The translations under genes and the position numbers were made by a program. From the NCBI GenBank assembly GCA_000169115.1, contig AAVV01000006.1:210232-274231 (forward strand): a stretch of 64,000 bases of DNA, written 5' to 3'. The notes under the pieces were generated by a model. That model did not search any database, was not told where the DNA came from, and was given only the letters and a program-made list of their open reading frames with translations. Source of the DNA: a marine gamma proteobacterium HTCC2080 (GTDB lineage Bacteria > Pseudomonadota > Gammaproteobacteria > Pseudomonadales > Halieaceae). This document shows, in pieces, positions 44,250 to 53,667 of the stretch. Numbering within the stretch: the stretch's first letter is position 1; each line of letters opens with the position of its first letter.

Positions 44250-45758
44250 TTACCGGGGCAAAGCACTGCTAATCACTGACCGGGTATCCACGGGGTCAAT
44301 CACACTGTCGAACTCAAGAAAGCTGGCGGCCTCAGTCGCCTTTCCACGTTCATAGAGTTTGCCAAGAAGTTCCTCAAAATGGGCGTCTCTTTCAGGCCCC
44401 TCGGGCAATGTGCTCAACTCTTGCTTGTAACCTAAGTGTACGGCGCCCTCCAGCCCCATGGGTCCAAATTCTCCTGTGGGCCAGCTGGCAGCATAGACAG
44501 GGATTTCGAATGAGCCCCCCGTCATTGCCATAGCGCCAAGTCCGTAGCCGCGCCGTAGAAAAATAGCCACTATTGGTTGGGTCAGTGTGGCGCCTGCGGT
44601 GAACATTTCCGACATGTACCTTGGTGCGCCGATAGCCTCGCTGTCTGGCCCCACCATAAAGCCGGGTGTATCTACAAAAGAAACTACGGGTAGTTTCCAT
44701 CGCTCGGCGAGTCGGTAAAGGTCCGTAGCTTTGCTTGCCCCCTCAGAGTCGATGGCACCACCTAGGTGTCTACAGTCGTTAGCTAATACCGCAAACGGAA
44801 TGCCGTTGATCCTCGCGAGGCCGCTGACGATGCTGCGCCCATAATGACTGCGAAGCGGTATGAATGAGTTTTTATCAAATAGGCGCTCTAGGATTTTTAC
44901 AGGATCGTAGGCCATTCTTCGATTAGAGGGGAGGGCGTTGCGCAAATCTGATTGCTCCGCAAATTCGAAGTCAGCTGTTGGGCCTTGGCAAAAAGCAAGT
45001 GCCTGCCTCGCTTTCATTGTTGCCTCGGCTTCGTCCCGGACGACAATATCAATGACGCCGTTTTTAGAATGTACGGATGTTGGGCCTATCTCTGTGGGTT
45101 TAAAGTGGCCAAGACCACCCCCCTCAATCATGGCAGGCCCGGCCATGCCAATATAGCTTTCTTGTGTTGCAATTCGAAGATCCGCTGCGCCAAAAAGCGC
45201 AGCATTGCCCGCAAAGCAGAACCCGTGGTTTACCGCAATGCGCGGGACTTTGCCAGTTAAGGCGCACCATCGATGAAAGGTGGGAACATTGAGGCCGCCT
45301 CCCGATACCAAAACATCGGTATCGCCGGGCCGACCTCCACCGCCTTCGGTATACATGATTACGGGCAGCTCTTGTTGCCCAGCCAAGCCTAATAAGCGAT
45401 CAATTTTTCGATGATGAAAATATCCTTGAGTCCCGGCCAGAACCGTATAGTCGTTAATAATGAGCGCGGTTTTAGCCAAGCTGTCACTGAATAAACCGCC
45501 ATTAACGGGGCCTATAGCTGTTATCACGCCATCACCTGCTGTTTGTTGCTGTAGTTCCTCAACGTCCCTGCGGCTGCGTTGAGCCGCTACAACGTACTGG
45601 CCAAATTCGTTGACGGATGCGCCGTCTACGAGATCATGCAAGTTTTCCCGGGCAGTGCGCCCTCCACGTCCGTGCCGCTTTTTGACGGCTTCATCTCTGG
45701 CTTCGTCTTGGGTGCTGAGAAGGCGTTGTTGAAATTCTTCGAACGGATCTTTCGCCAT
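44250..45758 (-). CDS. Acyl-CoA carboxylase carboxyltransferase subunit (propionyl/acyl-CoA type)
   Basis: Biotin-dependent carboxyltransferase, 502 residues, with the N- and C-terminal crotonase-like halves of the AccD5/PccB group. Visible family features are GGRPGDTDV, VNHGFCFAGNAALF, FVDTPGFMVG and RRGYGLGAMAM. It would move carboxyl from carboxybiotin to an acyl-CoA such as propionyl- or geranyl/methylcrotonyl-CoA, but no biotin carboxylase or biotin carrier gene is adjacent, so the partner subunit lies elsewhere. It sits 3 bp downstream of the alkyltransferase-like gene. Confidence 0.87.
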   Translation of the reverse strand: MAKDPFEEFQQRLLSTQDEARDEAVKKRHGRGGRTARENLHDLVDGASVNEFGQYVVAAQRSRRDVEELQQQTAGDGVITAIGPVNGGLFSDSLAKTALIINDYTVLAGTQGYFHHRKIDRLLGLAGQQELPVIMYTEGGGGRPGDTDVLVSGGGLNVPTFHRWCALTGKVPRIAVNHGFCFAGNAALFGAADLRIATQESYIGMAGPAMIEGGGLGHFKPTEIGPTSVHSKNGVIDIVVRDEAEATMKARQALAFCQGPTADFEFAEQSDLRNALPSNRRMAYDPVKILERLFDKNSFIPLRSHYGRSIVSGLARINGIPFAVLANDCRHLGGAIDSEGASKATDLYRLAERWKLPVVSFVDTPGFMVGPDSEAIGAPRYMSEMFTAGATLTQPIVAIFLRRGYGLGAMAMTGGSFEIPVYAASWPTGEFGPMGLEGAVHLGYKQELSTLPEGPERDAHFEELLGKLYERGKATEAASFLEFDSVIDPVDTRSVISSALPR

Positions 45759-45761
45759 GAG

Positions 45762-46118
45762 TTAGTCCTCCTCGGGACCTAGGGCCTTGCCGGTTACGCG
45801 TTCTGGACTCCACCGATGTTTTAACATCGATACTCTTTGTTGATGCACTTCTATGCCTTCGCGGGTTAGACGTTTTGCTGCGAGATCAGCTCGCGGGCAC
45901 GTCAAAGTTCCTTGGGAATTTACAACGCGGTGCCATGGTAGTTTAGTAGTCGAAGGAAGCTTTGAAAGTACCCTGCCTACCCAGCGGGCCCTTCTAGGAT
46001 ACCCTGACATATCGGCGAGGTCGCCGAAGGAAACAACCTTGCCAGCCGGTACTTGAGCAAGAACTGTGAGCACTTGAACCGTATCTAATGGCGCTAGTTG
46101 ATCTGTCCTTTTCGTCAA
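45762..46118 (-). CDS. Alkyltransferase-like protein (ATL, MGMT family without catalytic cysteine)
   Basis: A 118-residue protein with the DNA-binding fold of O6-alkylguanine-DNA alkyltransferases (VPAGKVVSFGDLADMSGYPR, then ARWVGRVL). The active-site PCHR motif reads PWHR with W62 in place of the alkyl-accepting cysteine, which defines ATL proteins. These bind O6-alkylguanine and hand the lesion to nucleotide excision repair instead of repairing it directly. It is transcribed just ahead of the carboxyltransferase gene. Confidence 0.93.
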   Translation of the reverse strand: MTKRTDQLAPLDTVQVLTVLAQVPAGKVVSFGDLADMSGYPRRARWVGRVLSKLPSTTKLPWHRVVNSQGTLTCPRADLAAKRLTREGIEVHQQRVSMLKHRWSPERVTGKALGPEED

Positions 46119-46331
46119 AGGCGTTCTCTAGCTTTAGAAAGCGAATAAAAGTTCAAAATCGCCATAGTGGAAGGGTCTGTCGTTGATATTACCGGCCAGT
46201 CTAACTGAGAAGTTGAGGGACTGCTGTCGTGGCTTTGCGATTGTTTGTGCGCAATTTAATTCTAGGGCGTTTTATAAAGTTCATAGGCTTCAAGGTCTAG
46301 GCAGGCAGAATAAATAACAGAAGTTGATGTA

Positions 46332-47837
46332 CTAAGGGCTTGAGAAATGCAGCATTTCGGAAAAGTCAGTAGCGTCTGACTGCTCATTAATGTCGGTTGG
46401 CTTTGGAAAAGCTTTTAACACCTCACGTACCAAACTCCATTGATCAAATGCCGCCCCGTTGTAGTCGAGGCCGCGACGAACAATGACTACGTCGTAAGAA
46501 GGCACGATGGTGACATACTGTCCCCGGCTGCCTGCGGCGCTGAACGCTTCGGCGGGTACTTCGTGTTTGCGAGCGTCGGGCACTAGCCACCAGTGGCCTC
46601 CGTAATCATTGCCTCTGAACGCAGACGCGGGTGTTGGCTCTCTGATGAAGTCGATCCAGTCCTCGCTAATAATTTGGTCGCCAAACCAGTTTCCTCGGTT
46701 CAAAAAAAGCAGCCCGAATCGGGCAATATCTCTAGCATTGCTGAAGGCCTGACTGCTCAGTATAAAATCCCCGAAGCGGTCTGTTCCGAGCAGCGTGCTG
46801 TGCATGCCGATCTTTCTAAGCAGCGCAACATAAGGGAATTGGCGATAGGCTTGGTCAGTTTCAAAGGTTTTTTTAAGAGCATGAACTGCTAGTAAGGAGT
46901 CGTAGTTTTCATAGTCCCAGTGGCTGCCCGGATCGCGAATCAGGCCCCGCTGGCGTATCGAATTTGCGTAACCGGCGCCGCTCCAATAAGCCAGCCCCGA
47001 ACCCACAGAATCAGCCATTCCATCGTTGTCTACCGGATAGAGCCCAGTGGTCATATTAAGCGCATGCCTAAGTGTGATCTGCGAGCGGAGGTCGCTGTCC
47101 GCTTCCGTTTGCAAGGGCAACCAGTCGATGGGAAGCGGGGCATCCAATGTCATATGACCCGAATCGACTCGCAAGCCAATTAAAGCCGCCTCAATACTTT
47201 TGGCGGCCGACCATGTTCGAGTGCGTGTACGGTAATCAAAGCCTCGGGCATATTGTTCTAGAACGATATCGCCTCGGTGCACCACAAGGAGGCTGGTTGT
47301 GTCTTCACCTTCTGCTCGGGGTTTAAATGCCCAGTCAGCGGCCGCATTTAGGGCTGCGCGGGACACATCGTCGTGATGTGTATCTTGGTTAACCAAGTCG
47401 CCATGAGGCCATGGCAATTGCTCGACACCTTTATTGGGGATCGCTAATTCTATCTTTGGAAGTTGATCAAAACTTTCCGCTGTCATCTCCGGCGCCATGG
47501 CTAGGCAGCCGATACCCGAACGGAACACGGTGGTTACTGCAGGTCCATCATATCCGCCGCCGACTTCAACCGACTGGATTTCAGGATCTATACGATAATT
47601 TCCAGTGTTTGCATCGCCAAGGCGTTGATCGCCCAAATAGGCTAGCTCTTGATCAAAAATTTGGCTTAAAGAACGCTGAGAAGTGAATAAACCGTTGCAG
47701 ATAAACATGGATTGCATGCCGTTGCGCACGGTTTTTCGAGTAGTCTCGAAGTAATCAAAGTCTTTGGCCATTACGGGTGTGCTGCACAACAGCGCTGCCG
47801 CCAAATAGTAGAGCAGTGCTGAGGTTTTTGAGCTCAT
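46332..47837 (-). CDS. Secreted serine hydrolase, beta-lactamase/6-aminohexanoate-dimer hydrolase family
   Basis: A 501-residue penicillin-binding-protein-fold hydrolase with a signal peptide (ALLYYLAAALLCSTPVMA, cleavage near residue 24). The Ser-x-x-Lys motif is WSAAKSIEA and the Tyr-x-Asn equivalent is DYENYDS. The first ~150 residues form an extra N-terminal region before the hydrolase domain. Likely periplasmic or secreted esterase, amidase or peptidase; substrate cannot be told. The 213 bp downstream, toward the alkyltransferase-like gene, held nothing recognised. Confidence 0.85.
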   Translation of the reverse strand: MSSKTSALLYYLAAALLCSTPVMAKDFDYFETTRKTVRNGMQSMFICNGLFTSQRSLSQIFDQELAYLGDQRLGDANTGNYRIDPEIQSVEVGGGYDGPAVTTVFRSGIGCLAMAPEMTAESFDQLPKIELAIPNKGVEQLPWPHGDLVNQDTHHDDVSRAALNAAADWAFKPRAEGEDTTSLLVVHRGDIVLEQYARGFDYRTRTRTWSAAKSIEAALIGLRVDSGHMTLDAPLPIDWLPLQTEADSDLRSQITLRHALNMTTGLYPVDNDGMADSVGSGLAYWSGAGYANSIRQRGLIRDPGSHWDYENYDSLLAVHALKKTFETDQAYRQFPYVALLRKIGMHSTLLGTDRFGDFILSSQAFSNARDIARFGLLFLNRGNWFGDQIISEDWIDFIREPTPASAFRGNDYGGHWWLVPDARKHEVPAEAFSAAGSRGQYVTIVPSYDVVIVRRGLDYNGAAFDQWSLVREVLKAFPKPTDINEQSDATDFSEMLHFSSP

Positions 47838-48033
47838 CGGAGTGTCGATAGAAACTACCTCGTCATTATTTATCGATCAGACATGGTGGACTGTAGTCAA
47901 CGAATCACGCGCTAACGCCGGGTGTGCGATGCATTAATAAATATCTATTCATCAAAAAAATCATAAGGTGGCTGGGGTTTAAAGTATCAAAAATCGGTAT
48001 CATCGTGGAAAAATTAAATTCCTAGGGGGAAGT

Positions 48034-49692
48034 ATGGAAAGCCAAACATTGACTGGCCAATTGGCGCATTGGGCGCGGGAATGCCCTGAGAGAGTGTGGC
48101 TGCGTGATCTGAATGAGCACGGGGAAACGCCCTACTCATGGAGTGAGGCTCAGGATCAAGTACATGCGGTGGCGGCGGCTCTTGAGCAGCGATTGGGCGC
48201 TGGCAATAGCATGGCTCTACTGTCAAAAAATCGCGCTCACTGGGTGCTTGCAGATTTGGCCGTCATCGCTTCTGGCAATATTTCAGTGCCTTTGTTCACG
48301 ACGCACACTGCAACCACCGCGCAATACATACTGGAGTTTACTGATACTAAAGCCTTATTTTTAGGCGAGACCACAAACTGGGACGCCGTGAAAGAAGTTA
48401 TGCCCGAGGGTAGTTTGGTCATTACGTTGCCTGGTGTTAGCTGTGACGTAGAGCATGTGACTTGGGACACCTTGCTTCAGGAGGGGCAGCGGAAGCAGCC
48501 CTCTCACCAAGGCGAGGCTTCGGATCTTATTTCTCTGGTATTTACATCGGGCACGACGGGTATGCCCAAAGGTGTCATTCAGACCCACGAAACTAACTTG
48601 ATTCCAGTACGACGCGGAACAGAGGCGTTTGCATCTCGTGAGAGGTCACGGTTTTTTTCTTACCTACCGTTGTCACACATCGCCGAGCGGCAAATTGTTG
48701 AATATGGCTCGATGGTCGCCTGTGGAGAAATATGGTTTAACGAGTCCTTAGACACGTTGCTTCGTGACTTACCTACCTGTAAACCCAATGTATTCTTTGG
48801 CCCTCCTAGAGTATGGGAGCAGTTACAACAGGCGGTGTTAGGTAAAGTTGGGGGACAAGAGGCTCTCGACAAATTGCTGGAACAAGATGCCGAGGGGATG
48901 AGTGCGCTGGTTCTAGGTGGCCTTGGGCTGACAGACGTCGATTACTGTTTAACTGCTGCTGCACCCACACCTCCTGCTTTGATTCATTGGTGGGACAAGT
49001 TGGGTTTGACACTTTGCGAGGGCTTTGGTCAGACAGAAGCGATGTCATTAATCGTGACCAAAGTCGATGATCGACGGATAGGTTCTATAGGTAAGCCAAT
49101 TTCTGGAGTTGAAGTGAAAATAAGCGACATCGGGGAGTTGTTGATTCGTGCGGAGGGCTGCACTCCTGGGTATTACCAACAACCTGAGAAGACCGCTGAA
49201 CTTTGGCAGAACGGATGGTTGCACACGGGCGATAAAGCCTATGTCGATGATGATGGTTTTATTTTTATTACTGGACGAGTGAAGGACTATTTCAAAACCA
49301 TCCAAGGGAAGTTTGTGGCGCCCCCGCCCATAGAGGGTTTGTTTGCCCATAATGTGCACGCCGAGCAACAGTGTCTTCTGGGACGGGGATTTTCTAAAAC
49401 TGTCATGGTCACCGTACTCAGTGATGCAGCGGCGGCCTTAGAGAGTGCTGTAGTACAGACGTCCGTGCTCGATACCATTGCGTCGATAAATGCCGAGATT
49501 GAGAAGCATGCGCGAATCGGCGCAGTGATTATCTCAAAAGATCACTGGACGATTGAAAATGAAATTTTGACGCCGACTCTGAAGATTCGACGCGAGCGCG
49601 TTGAAGCAGTATTTGCTGAAAAGGCCGAACAATTGGCGCGTCAATCTGCTGAGCAAGGTGAGGTTCTGGTTCATTGGTTCGATAATTGTTAA
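48034..49692 (+). CDS. Long-chain acyl-CoA synthetase (AMP-binding, ANL superfamily)
   Basis: A 552-residue adenylate-forming enzyme, activating fatty acids to acyl-CoA. It has the nucleotide motif FTSGTTGMPKG near residue 170, the acyl-adenylate motif CEGFGQTE, and GWLHTGDKAYVDDDGF with GRVKDYFKT, the long-chain synthetase signature near the C-terminal domain. GGGGGAAG precedes the ATG. Shorter than typical ~600-residue ACSLs because of a compact C-terminal domain. The downstream alkylsulfatase gene begins 50 bp after its stop. Confidence 0.9.
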   Translation: MESQTLTGQLAHWARECPERVWLRDLNEHGETPYSWSEAQDQVHAVAAALEQRLGAGNSMALLSKNRAHWVLADLAVIASGNISVPLFTTHTATTAQYILEFTDTKALFLGETTNWDAVKEVMPEGSLVITLPGVSCDVEHVTWDTLLQEGQRKQPSHQGEASDLISLVFTSGTTGMPKGVIQTHETNLIPVRRGTEAFASRERSRFFSYLPLSHIAERQIVEYGSMVACGEIWFNESLDTLLRDLPTCKPNVFFGPPRVWEQLQQAVLGKVGGQEALDKLLEQDAEGMSALVLGGLGLTDVDYCLTAAAPTPPALIHWWDKLGLTLCEGFGQTEAMSLIVTKVDDRRIGSIGKPISGVEVKISDIGELLIRAEGCTPGYYQQPEKTAELWQNGWLHTGDKAYVDDDGFIFITGRVKDYFKTIQGKFVAPPPIEGLFAHNVHAEQQCLLGRGFSKTVMVTVLSDAAAALESAVVQTSVLDTIASINAEIEKHARIGAVIISKDHWTIENEILTPTLKIRRERVEAVFAEKAEQLARQSAEQGEVLVHWFDNC

Positions 49693-49741
49693 GAGAAAAA
49701 CGATCTTCGAATTGCCATTAAATAGAGGAGGACGCTACACG

Positions 49742-51727
49742 GTGCAAACATGTCTTAATGTCAGAGCGCTTACTTTATCTGCTTTTCTGCTGAGTATTTT
49801 GATGGGTTGTGGGGTGGAGCCAACTCCCATTCAAGTCAGTACTGGAAGTCAGGGAAATTCGGCACCGACACCTAGCACTCTAGCCATGAATCAGGGTGTG
49901 GCAGCGTCTCTTGATCTTAAAGACCCCCAAGATTTCAACGACGCAAGGCGTGGCTTAATTGCCCGAGCCGAGGATCTGCAGGTAAACATGGCGGATGGCT
50001 CCGCGGTATGGAACCTCAGCGACTATGACTTTATTCATGGAGATGCGCCTGCAAGCGTGAATCCCAGCCTGTGGCGACAAGAGCGGTTGAATAATATCCA
50101 TGGGCTGTTTGAGGTCACTCAAGGTGTTTACCAGTTACGGGGCTTTGATCTCTCTAATATGAGTATTATTGAAGGCGAACGTGGCTGGATTCTGGTAGAC
50201 CCATTAACAACTAGGGAAACCGCGGCCGCCGCACTGGCCTTCGCTCGTCAGCAGTTGGGTTATCGGCCGGTGACAGCGGTTATTATCACCCATTCACACA
50301 TCGACCACTTTGGCGGCGTACTTGCGGTTTTGGAAGAAAATGGCGAGACCGAAATAATAGCGCCTCAAGGTTTTATGAGCGAGGCCACCAGCGAAAATGT
50401 TATTGCTGGAACGACAATGAGCCGTCGCTCAATGTTTATGTATGGCAGTCAGCTAGAGCGCTCTGCTTTAGGGCATGTAGGCTCGGGGCTGGGTAAGGGG
50501 CCCGCTTTTGGGAGTCCTGGGCTGGCAACCCCGACCCGGATAATTTCTCAAACGGGGGAAAAGGCGAAGATTGATGGCATTAACTTTATCTTTCAGAACG
50601 CTGCTGGCTCGGAAGCACCCGCAGAGCTAACCTTTTATTTGCCTGAAAAAAAGGCGTTTTGCGGTGCGGAAGTTGTGTCGCGCAATATGCATAACCTATA
50701 TACGTTGCGGGGAGCCCACGTTCGGGACGCGCGTAAATGGAGTTACTACATTAATGAGGCTATAGAGATTTTTCCTGAGATGGAGGTCTATTTTGCTAGC
50801 CATCACTGGCCGATGTGGGGCAATGACGACATTGTAGATTTTCTCAAAAAGCAGCGAGACGGTTACCGGTACATTCATGATCAAACTTTACGTCTAGCCT
50901 CTCAGGGACATACTCCGGGTGAGATTGCCGAGACCATACGGCTTCCTACTGCACTGCGAAACAGTTTTGCTAATCGTGGTTATTACGGAACGTTGAAGCA
51001 TAATTCTCGCGCTGTATACCAACGCTATTTCGGCTGGTACGACGGCAATCCTGCAAGTTTAGACCCACTGCCTGAGGTTGAGTCCTCAAAGCGGTACGTC
51101 GCGGCGATGGGTGGTAGCGACGGCGTGATGGCAACCGCGAAGTCTGCGTTTGATAGTGGTGAGTACCGCTGGGTTGCTGAGCTTCTCAATCACTTGGTGT
51201 TCGCTGAGCCCAATCATACAGAGGCAAAGATGCTGTTGGCGCAAAGTTATGACCAGCTGGGGTATCAGGCTGAGTCAGGTCCTTGGCGTGATGTGTATTT
51301 GACGGGCGCTCTAGAGCTTCGAAGAGGTCCGCCCTCACAGGGCCTAGGCATTGCTAATGCCGTCGATTTGATACGACAAACGCCAATCAGTGAATTTATG
51401 CAGCTTATTGCTGTCATGCTTAACGGTGAAAAAGCGGATGGCGAATCTTATGTGTTCAATTTTACCTTCACCGATTTGGCTGAGACCTATATTTTAAGTC
51501 TCGAAAATGCGGTGTTGCACCAGCGCAATGGTGAACCTGCGATAAATGCTAATGCGACATTGCGCATTACCCACGAACTGTTTATCAGCATGCTGGTGGG
51601 ACAGGCCGGCATTAAAGAGACATTGTTTTCTGATGATATTTCTATTGAAGGATCAAGGCTGGATTTGCTGCAGTTTTTTGCCATGCTCGATCCCCCCGAT
51701 GATGTCTTTAACATTGTGACGCCCTAG
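49742..51727 (+). CDS. Alkylsulfatase lipoprotein (SdsA-type metallo-beta-lactamase fold)
   Basis: Hydrolyses alkyl sulfates such as SDS to alcohol and sulfate. Start chosen at GTG 49742 because GAGGAGG at 49725-49731 precedes it and the frame then begins with a lipoprotein signal ending in lipobox LMGC; the frame is open back to 49601. The ~661-residue product has the metal motif H184-x-H186-x-D188-H189 (THSHIDHFGG), further ligand motifs (FCGAEVVSRNMHN, ASHHWPMWG), a dimerisation helix region and a C-terminal SCP2-like domain. Lipoprotein anchoring is noteworthy since well-known homologues are secreted or periplasmic. Confidence 0.92.
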   Translation: MQTCLNVRALTLSAFLLSILMGCGVEPTPIQVSTGSQGNSAPTPSTLAMNQGVAASLDLKDPQDFNDARRGLIARAEDLQVNMADGSAVWNLSDYDFIHGDAPASVNPSLWRQERLNNIHGLFEVTQGVYQLRGFDLSNMSIIEGERGWILVDPLTTRETAAAALAFARQQLGYRPVTAVIITHSHIDHFGGVLAVLEENGETEIIAPQGFMSEATSENVIAGTTMSRRSMFMYGSQLERSALGHVGSGLGKGPAFGSPGLATPTRIISQTGEKAKIDGINFIFQNAAGSEAPAELTFYLPEKKAFCGAEVVSRNMHNLYTLRGAHVRDARKWSYYINEAIEIFPEMEVYFASHHWPMWGNDDIVDFLKKQRDGYRYIHDQTLRLASQGHTPGEIAETIRLPTALRNSFANRGYYGTLKHNSRAVYQRYFGWYDGNPASLDPLPEVESSKRYVAAMGGSDGVMATAKSAFDSGEYRWVAELLNHLVFAEPNHTEAKMLLAQSYDQLGYQAESGPWRDVYLTGALELRRGPPSQGLGIANAVDLIRQTPISEFMQLIAVMLNGEKADGESYVFNFTFTDLAETYILSLENAVLHQRNGEPAINANATLRITHELFISMLVGQAGIKETLFSDDISIEGSRLDLLQFFAMLDPPDDVFNIVTP

Positions 51728-51827
51728 GAGGAAGTCGCGGTGCGTGGCTAGCCTTGGCGTTGTGGGGCAGCTAGTAGGGCGTCACCGGTTTATTATGAGC
51801 CTTAGGTAAAGTTGGTCAGCTTCCTAT

Positions 51828-51852
51828 GGGTTTGCACGTAGGTTGCAAACCC
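51828..51852. other. Stem-loop between convergent genes
   Basis: A perfect 9-bp inverted repeat, GGGTTTGCA with TGCAAACCC, separated by 7 bases, with CCT and AGG just outside possibly extending the stem past a bulge. It lies between the alkylsulfatase and WS/DGAT genes. There is no T run on either side, so if it ends transcription it is not a classical intrinsic terminator. Confidence 0.5.
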
Positions 51853-51893
51853 AGGTTGAAGCTCGCGGGCTTTCCCCCGTGCCCCAGGCAGCC

Positions 51894-53489
51894 TTACAGC
51901 GGTTTTTTCGAGTTCTTTGACTTTAGTTTTGGCTTGGCTTTCGATTTAGCTTTGGGCTGCGCCTTAAAATTAGGTTTTTTGGTCCCCTTGGGTTTGGCTG
52001 CAGTAGCGGTGGTAGCCCGTTTAGGTGGTGTTTTTCGTTTTGCCTTGGGCTTTCTCGGAGTGAGCGCTTTGATTTTTTCTGGTGGGAGCAATCCTGCTGC
52101 GTCCTCAAGTGCGGCCAAAGCCTCTTCCATGTAGTCAATAAAACGTTGCACTTGGGGCACCGATTTACGACAGGCAACAATCCCAAAATCTACATTCTGG
52201 TCGTAGGTAATTAACGTAATGTTCATGGCCATGCCATCGGTAACAATGGAAACTGGATAAGACCCATCCATGCGCGCACCGTTCCAATACATCGTTTCAC
52301 GGATGCCTGGTACATTTGAAATGGCGACGTTGTATGGCGGCAACCGCGCCATAAGACCCAAGGGTAACAGCAGCATGGTCGGCGCCTGCAATACGGCGCT
52401 CACCAATTCTATTTCTTTGGGTGACATGCCAGCGTAGAAGGCCTTTCCGGCACGAACCGAAGCTATAATGGCCTGAATGCGTCTCGCGGGATCAGCGACG
52501 TCGGTGGCTAAATTGGCGCTAATGGCTGCGATCGCATTGCCCGACTCGAGGTCGCCCTCTTTACGTAATGACACGGGGACCATCGACTTTAAAGGCTGTT
52601 CTGGGAGTTCTGCGTGGGTTTTGAGGTATTGGCGCAGTGCACCTGAGCACATAGCAAGCACTGCATCGTTGAAGGTGCCACCAAACGCCTTACCGATAGC
52701 TTCAATTCGAGAGAACGGCCATGACTGAGCAACAAAACGTCGTGCGCCATGAATTGAGTGGTTTAGCGAACTTATGGGTACTTGCTGATGCGGCAGGCTT
52801 AATGCCCCGCCTCGACCGGCCCAAGTTTTGGAGAAGGCCGATAACGCTCTAACTAGGTTAGTGCTGCTATCAAAGGTGGACTTTAGTACGTCAGCGACGT
52901 TACGCAACTCCTCATCTGAATGAGGCATTTGTTTTCCCGAACGCAGCGCATTTTTGTAGCGTTGCCAGGACTGAAGCGATAGCGGTGATTCTTCTAGGAC
53001 ATGATCGGGATCGGTAGAGAGCATGCTTCGAGAGATGTGTATTGAGCGAGCGCCATCCACCGCTGCGTGATGGGTTTTCGTGTAAACGGCAAATTGCCGA
53101 TTTTGCAGTCCCTCAATGACGTGCATTTCCCAAAGAGGTCGGCTGCGCTCGAGCAGTGTACCGTGCAGGCGGGATGTGAGATTAAATAGCTCTCTGAAAC
53201 GACCGGGTTTGGGCAGTGCCGAATGTCGGACATGGTAATCCATATCCATAGCGGCATCGGGCTCCCAGTAAGATGAGCCTGCTAAACCAAGACGACCCAA
53301 ACGCAACCGATCACCAAAGGGTGGCAGAAGGGCTTGGGCGTTGCGAACGTTACTCGCCAGATCGTGCAGAAATTGTTGCTCGTCGGCACCATCAGGGAGG
53401 GTATATAGCCCAAGGCTGGCAACATGCATGGGTGTTTCGCGATTCTCTGAGGTCAGGAATCCTTTGTCGACAAGACTGAGTTTTTTCAT
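51894..53489 (-). CDS. Wax ester synthase/diacylglycerol acyltransferase (WS/DGAT) with Lys/Pro-rich tail
   Basis: Acyl-CoA-dependent acyltransferase making wax esters and/or triacylglycerol storage lipid. The 531-residue protein has the catalytic HHAAVDG motif at 140-146, the N-terminal SLVDKGFLTSENRETPMH region, and a conserved C-terminal domain with NVPG. From about residue 475 the tail becomes highly basic, rich in Lys, Pro and Ala (PKAKRKTPPKRAT, KAKSKAKPKLKSK), absent from typical WS/DGATs (~460 residues). The tail may bind membranes, lipid droplets or nucleic acid; this is conjecture. Confidence 0.92.
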   Translation of the reverse strand: MKKLSLVDKGFLTSENRETPMHVASLGLYTLPDGADEQQFLHDLASNVRNAQALLPPFGDRLRLGRLGLAGSSYWEPDAAMDMDYHVRHSALPKPGRFRELFNLTSRLHGTLLERSRPLWEMHVIEGLQNRQFAVYTKTHHAAVDGARSIHISRSMLSTDPDHVLEESPLSLQSWQRYKNALRSGKQMPHSDEELRNVADVLKSTFDSSTNLVRALSAFSKTWAGRGGALSLPHQQVPISSLNHSIHGARRFVAQSWPFSRIEAIGKAFGGTFNDAVLAMCSGALRQYLKTHAELPEQPLKSMVPVSLRKEGDLESGNAIAAISANLATDVADPARRIQAIIASVRAGKAFYAGMSPKEIELVSAVLQAPTMLLLPLGLMARLPPYNVAISNVPGIRETMYWNGARMDGSYPVSIVTDGMAMNITLITYDQNVDFGIVACRKSVPQVQRFIDYMEEALAALEDAAGLLPPEKIKALTPRKPKAKRKTPPKRATTATAAKPKGTKKPNFKAQPKAKSKAKPKLKSKNSKKPL

Positions 53490-53667
53490 GGCTTAAAATT
53501 AGACTGAGACATTTGTCTCTTAAGTTACGTGAATTCTCGAGTGTTTGGATCTGATTGGGCATTTTAGCATTGCTATCCAATGCAGGGTGTATATCGTTAT
53601 TGGTAGTTTGAAGTGAACCTAGCAACGCTGGCTATTTCTCTTTTAAAGCAAATGAGGTCTTAAATTT

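Noticed and set aside
49601..49741. Upstream extension of the alkylsulfatase
   Set aside because: It overlaps the acyl-CoA synthetase gene; the GTG at 49742 has a strong ribosome-binding site and begins a lipoprotein signal.
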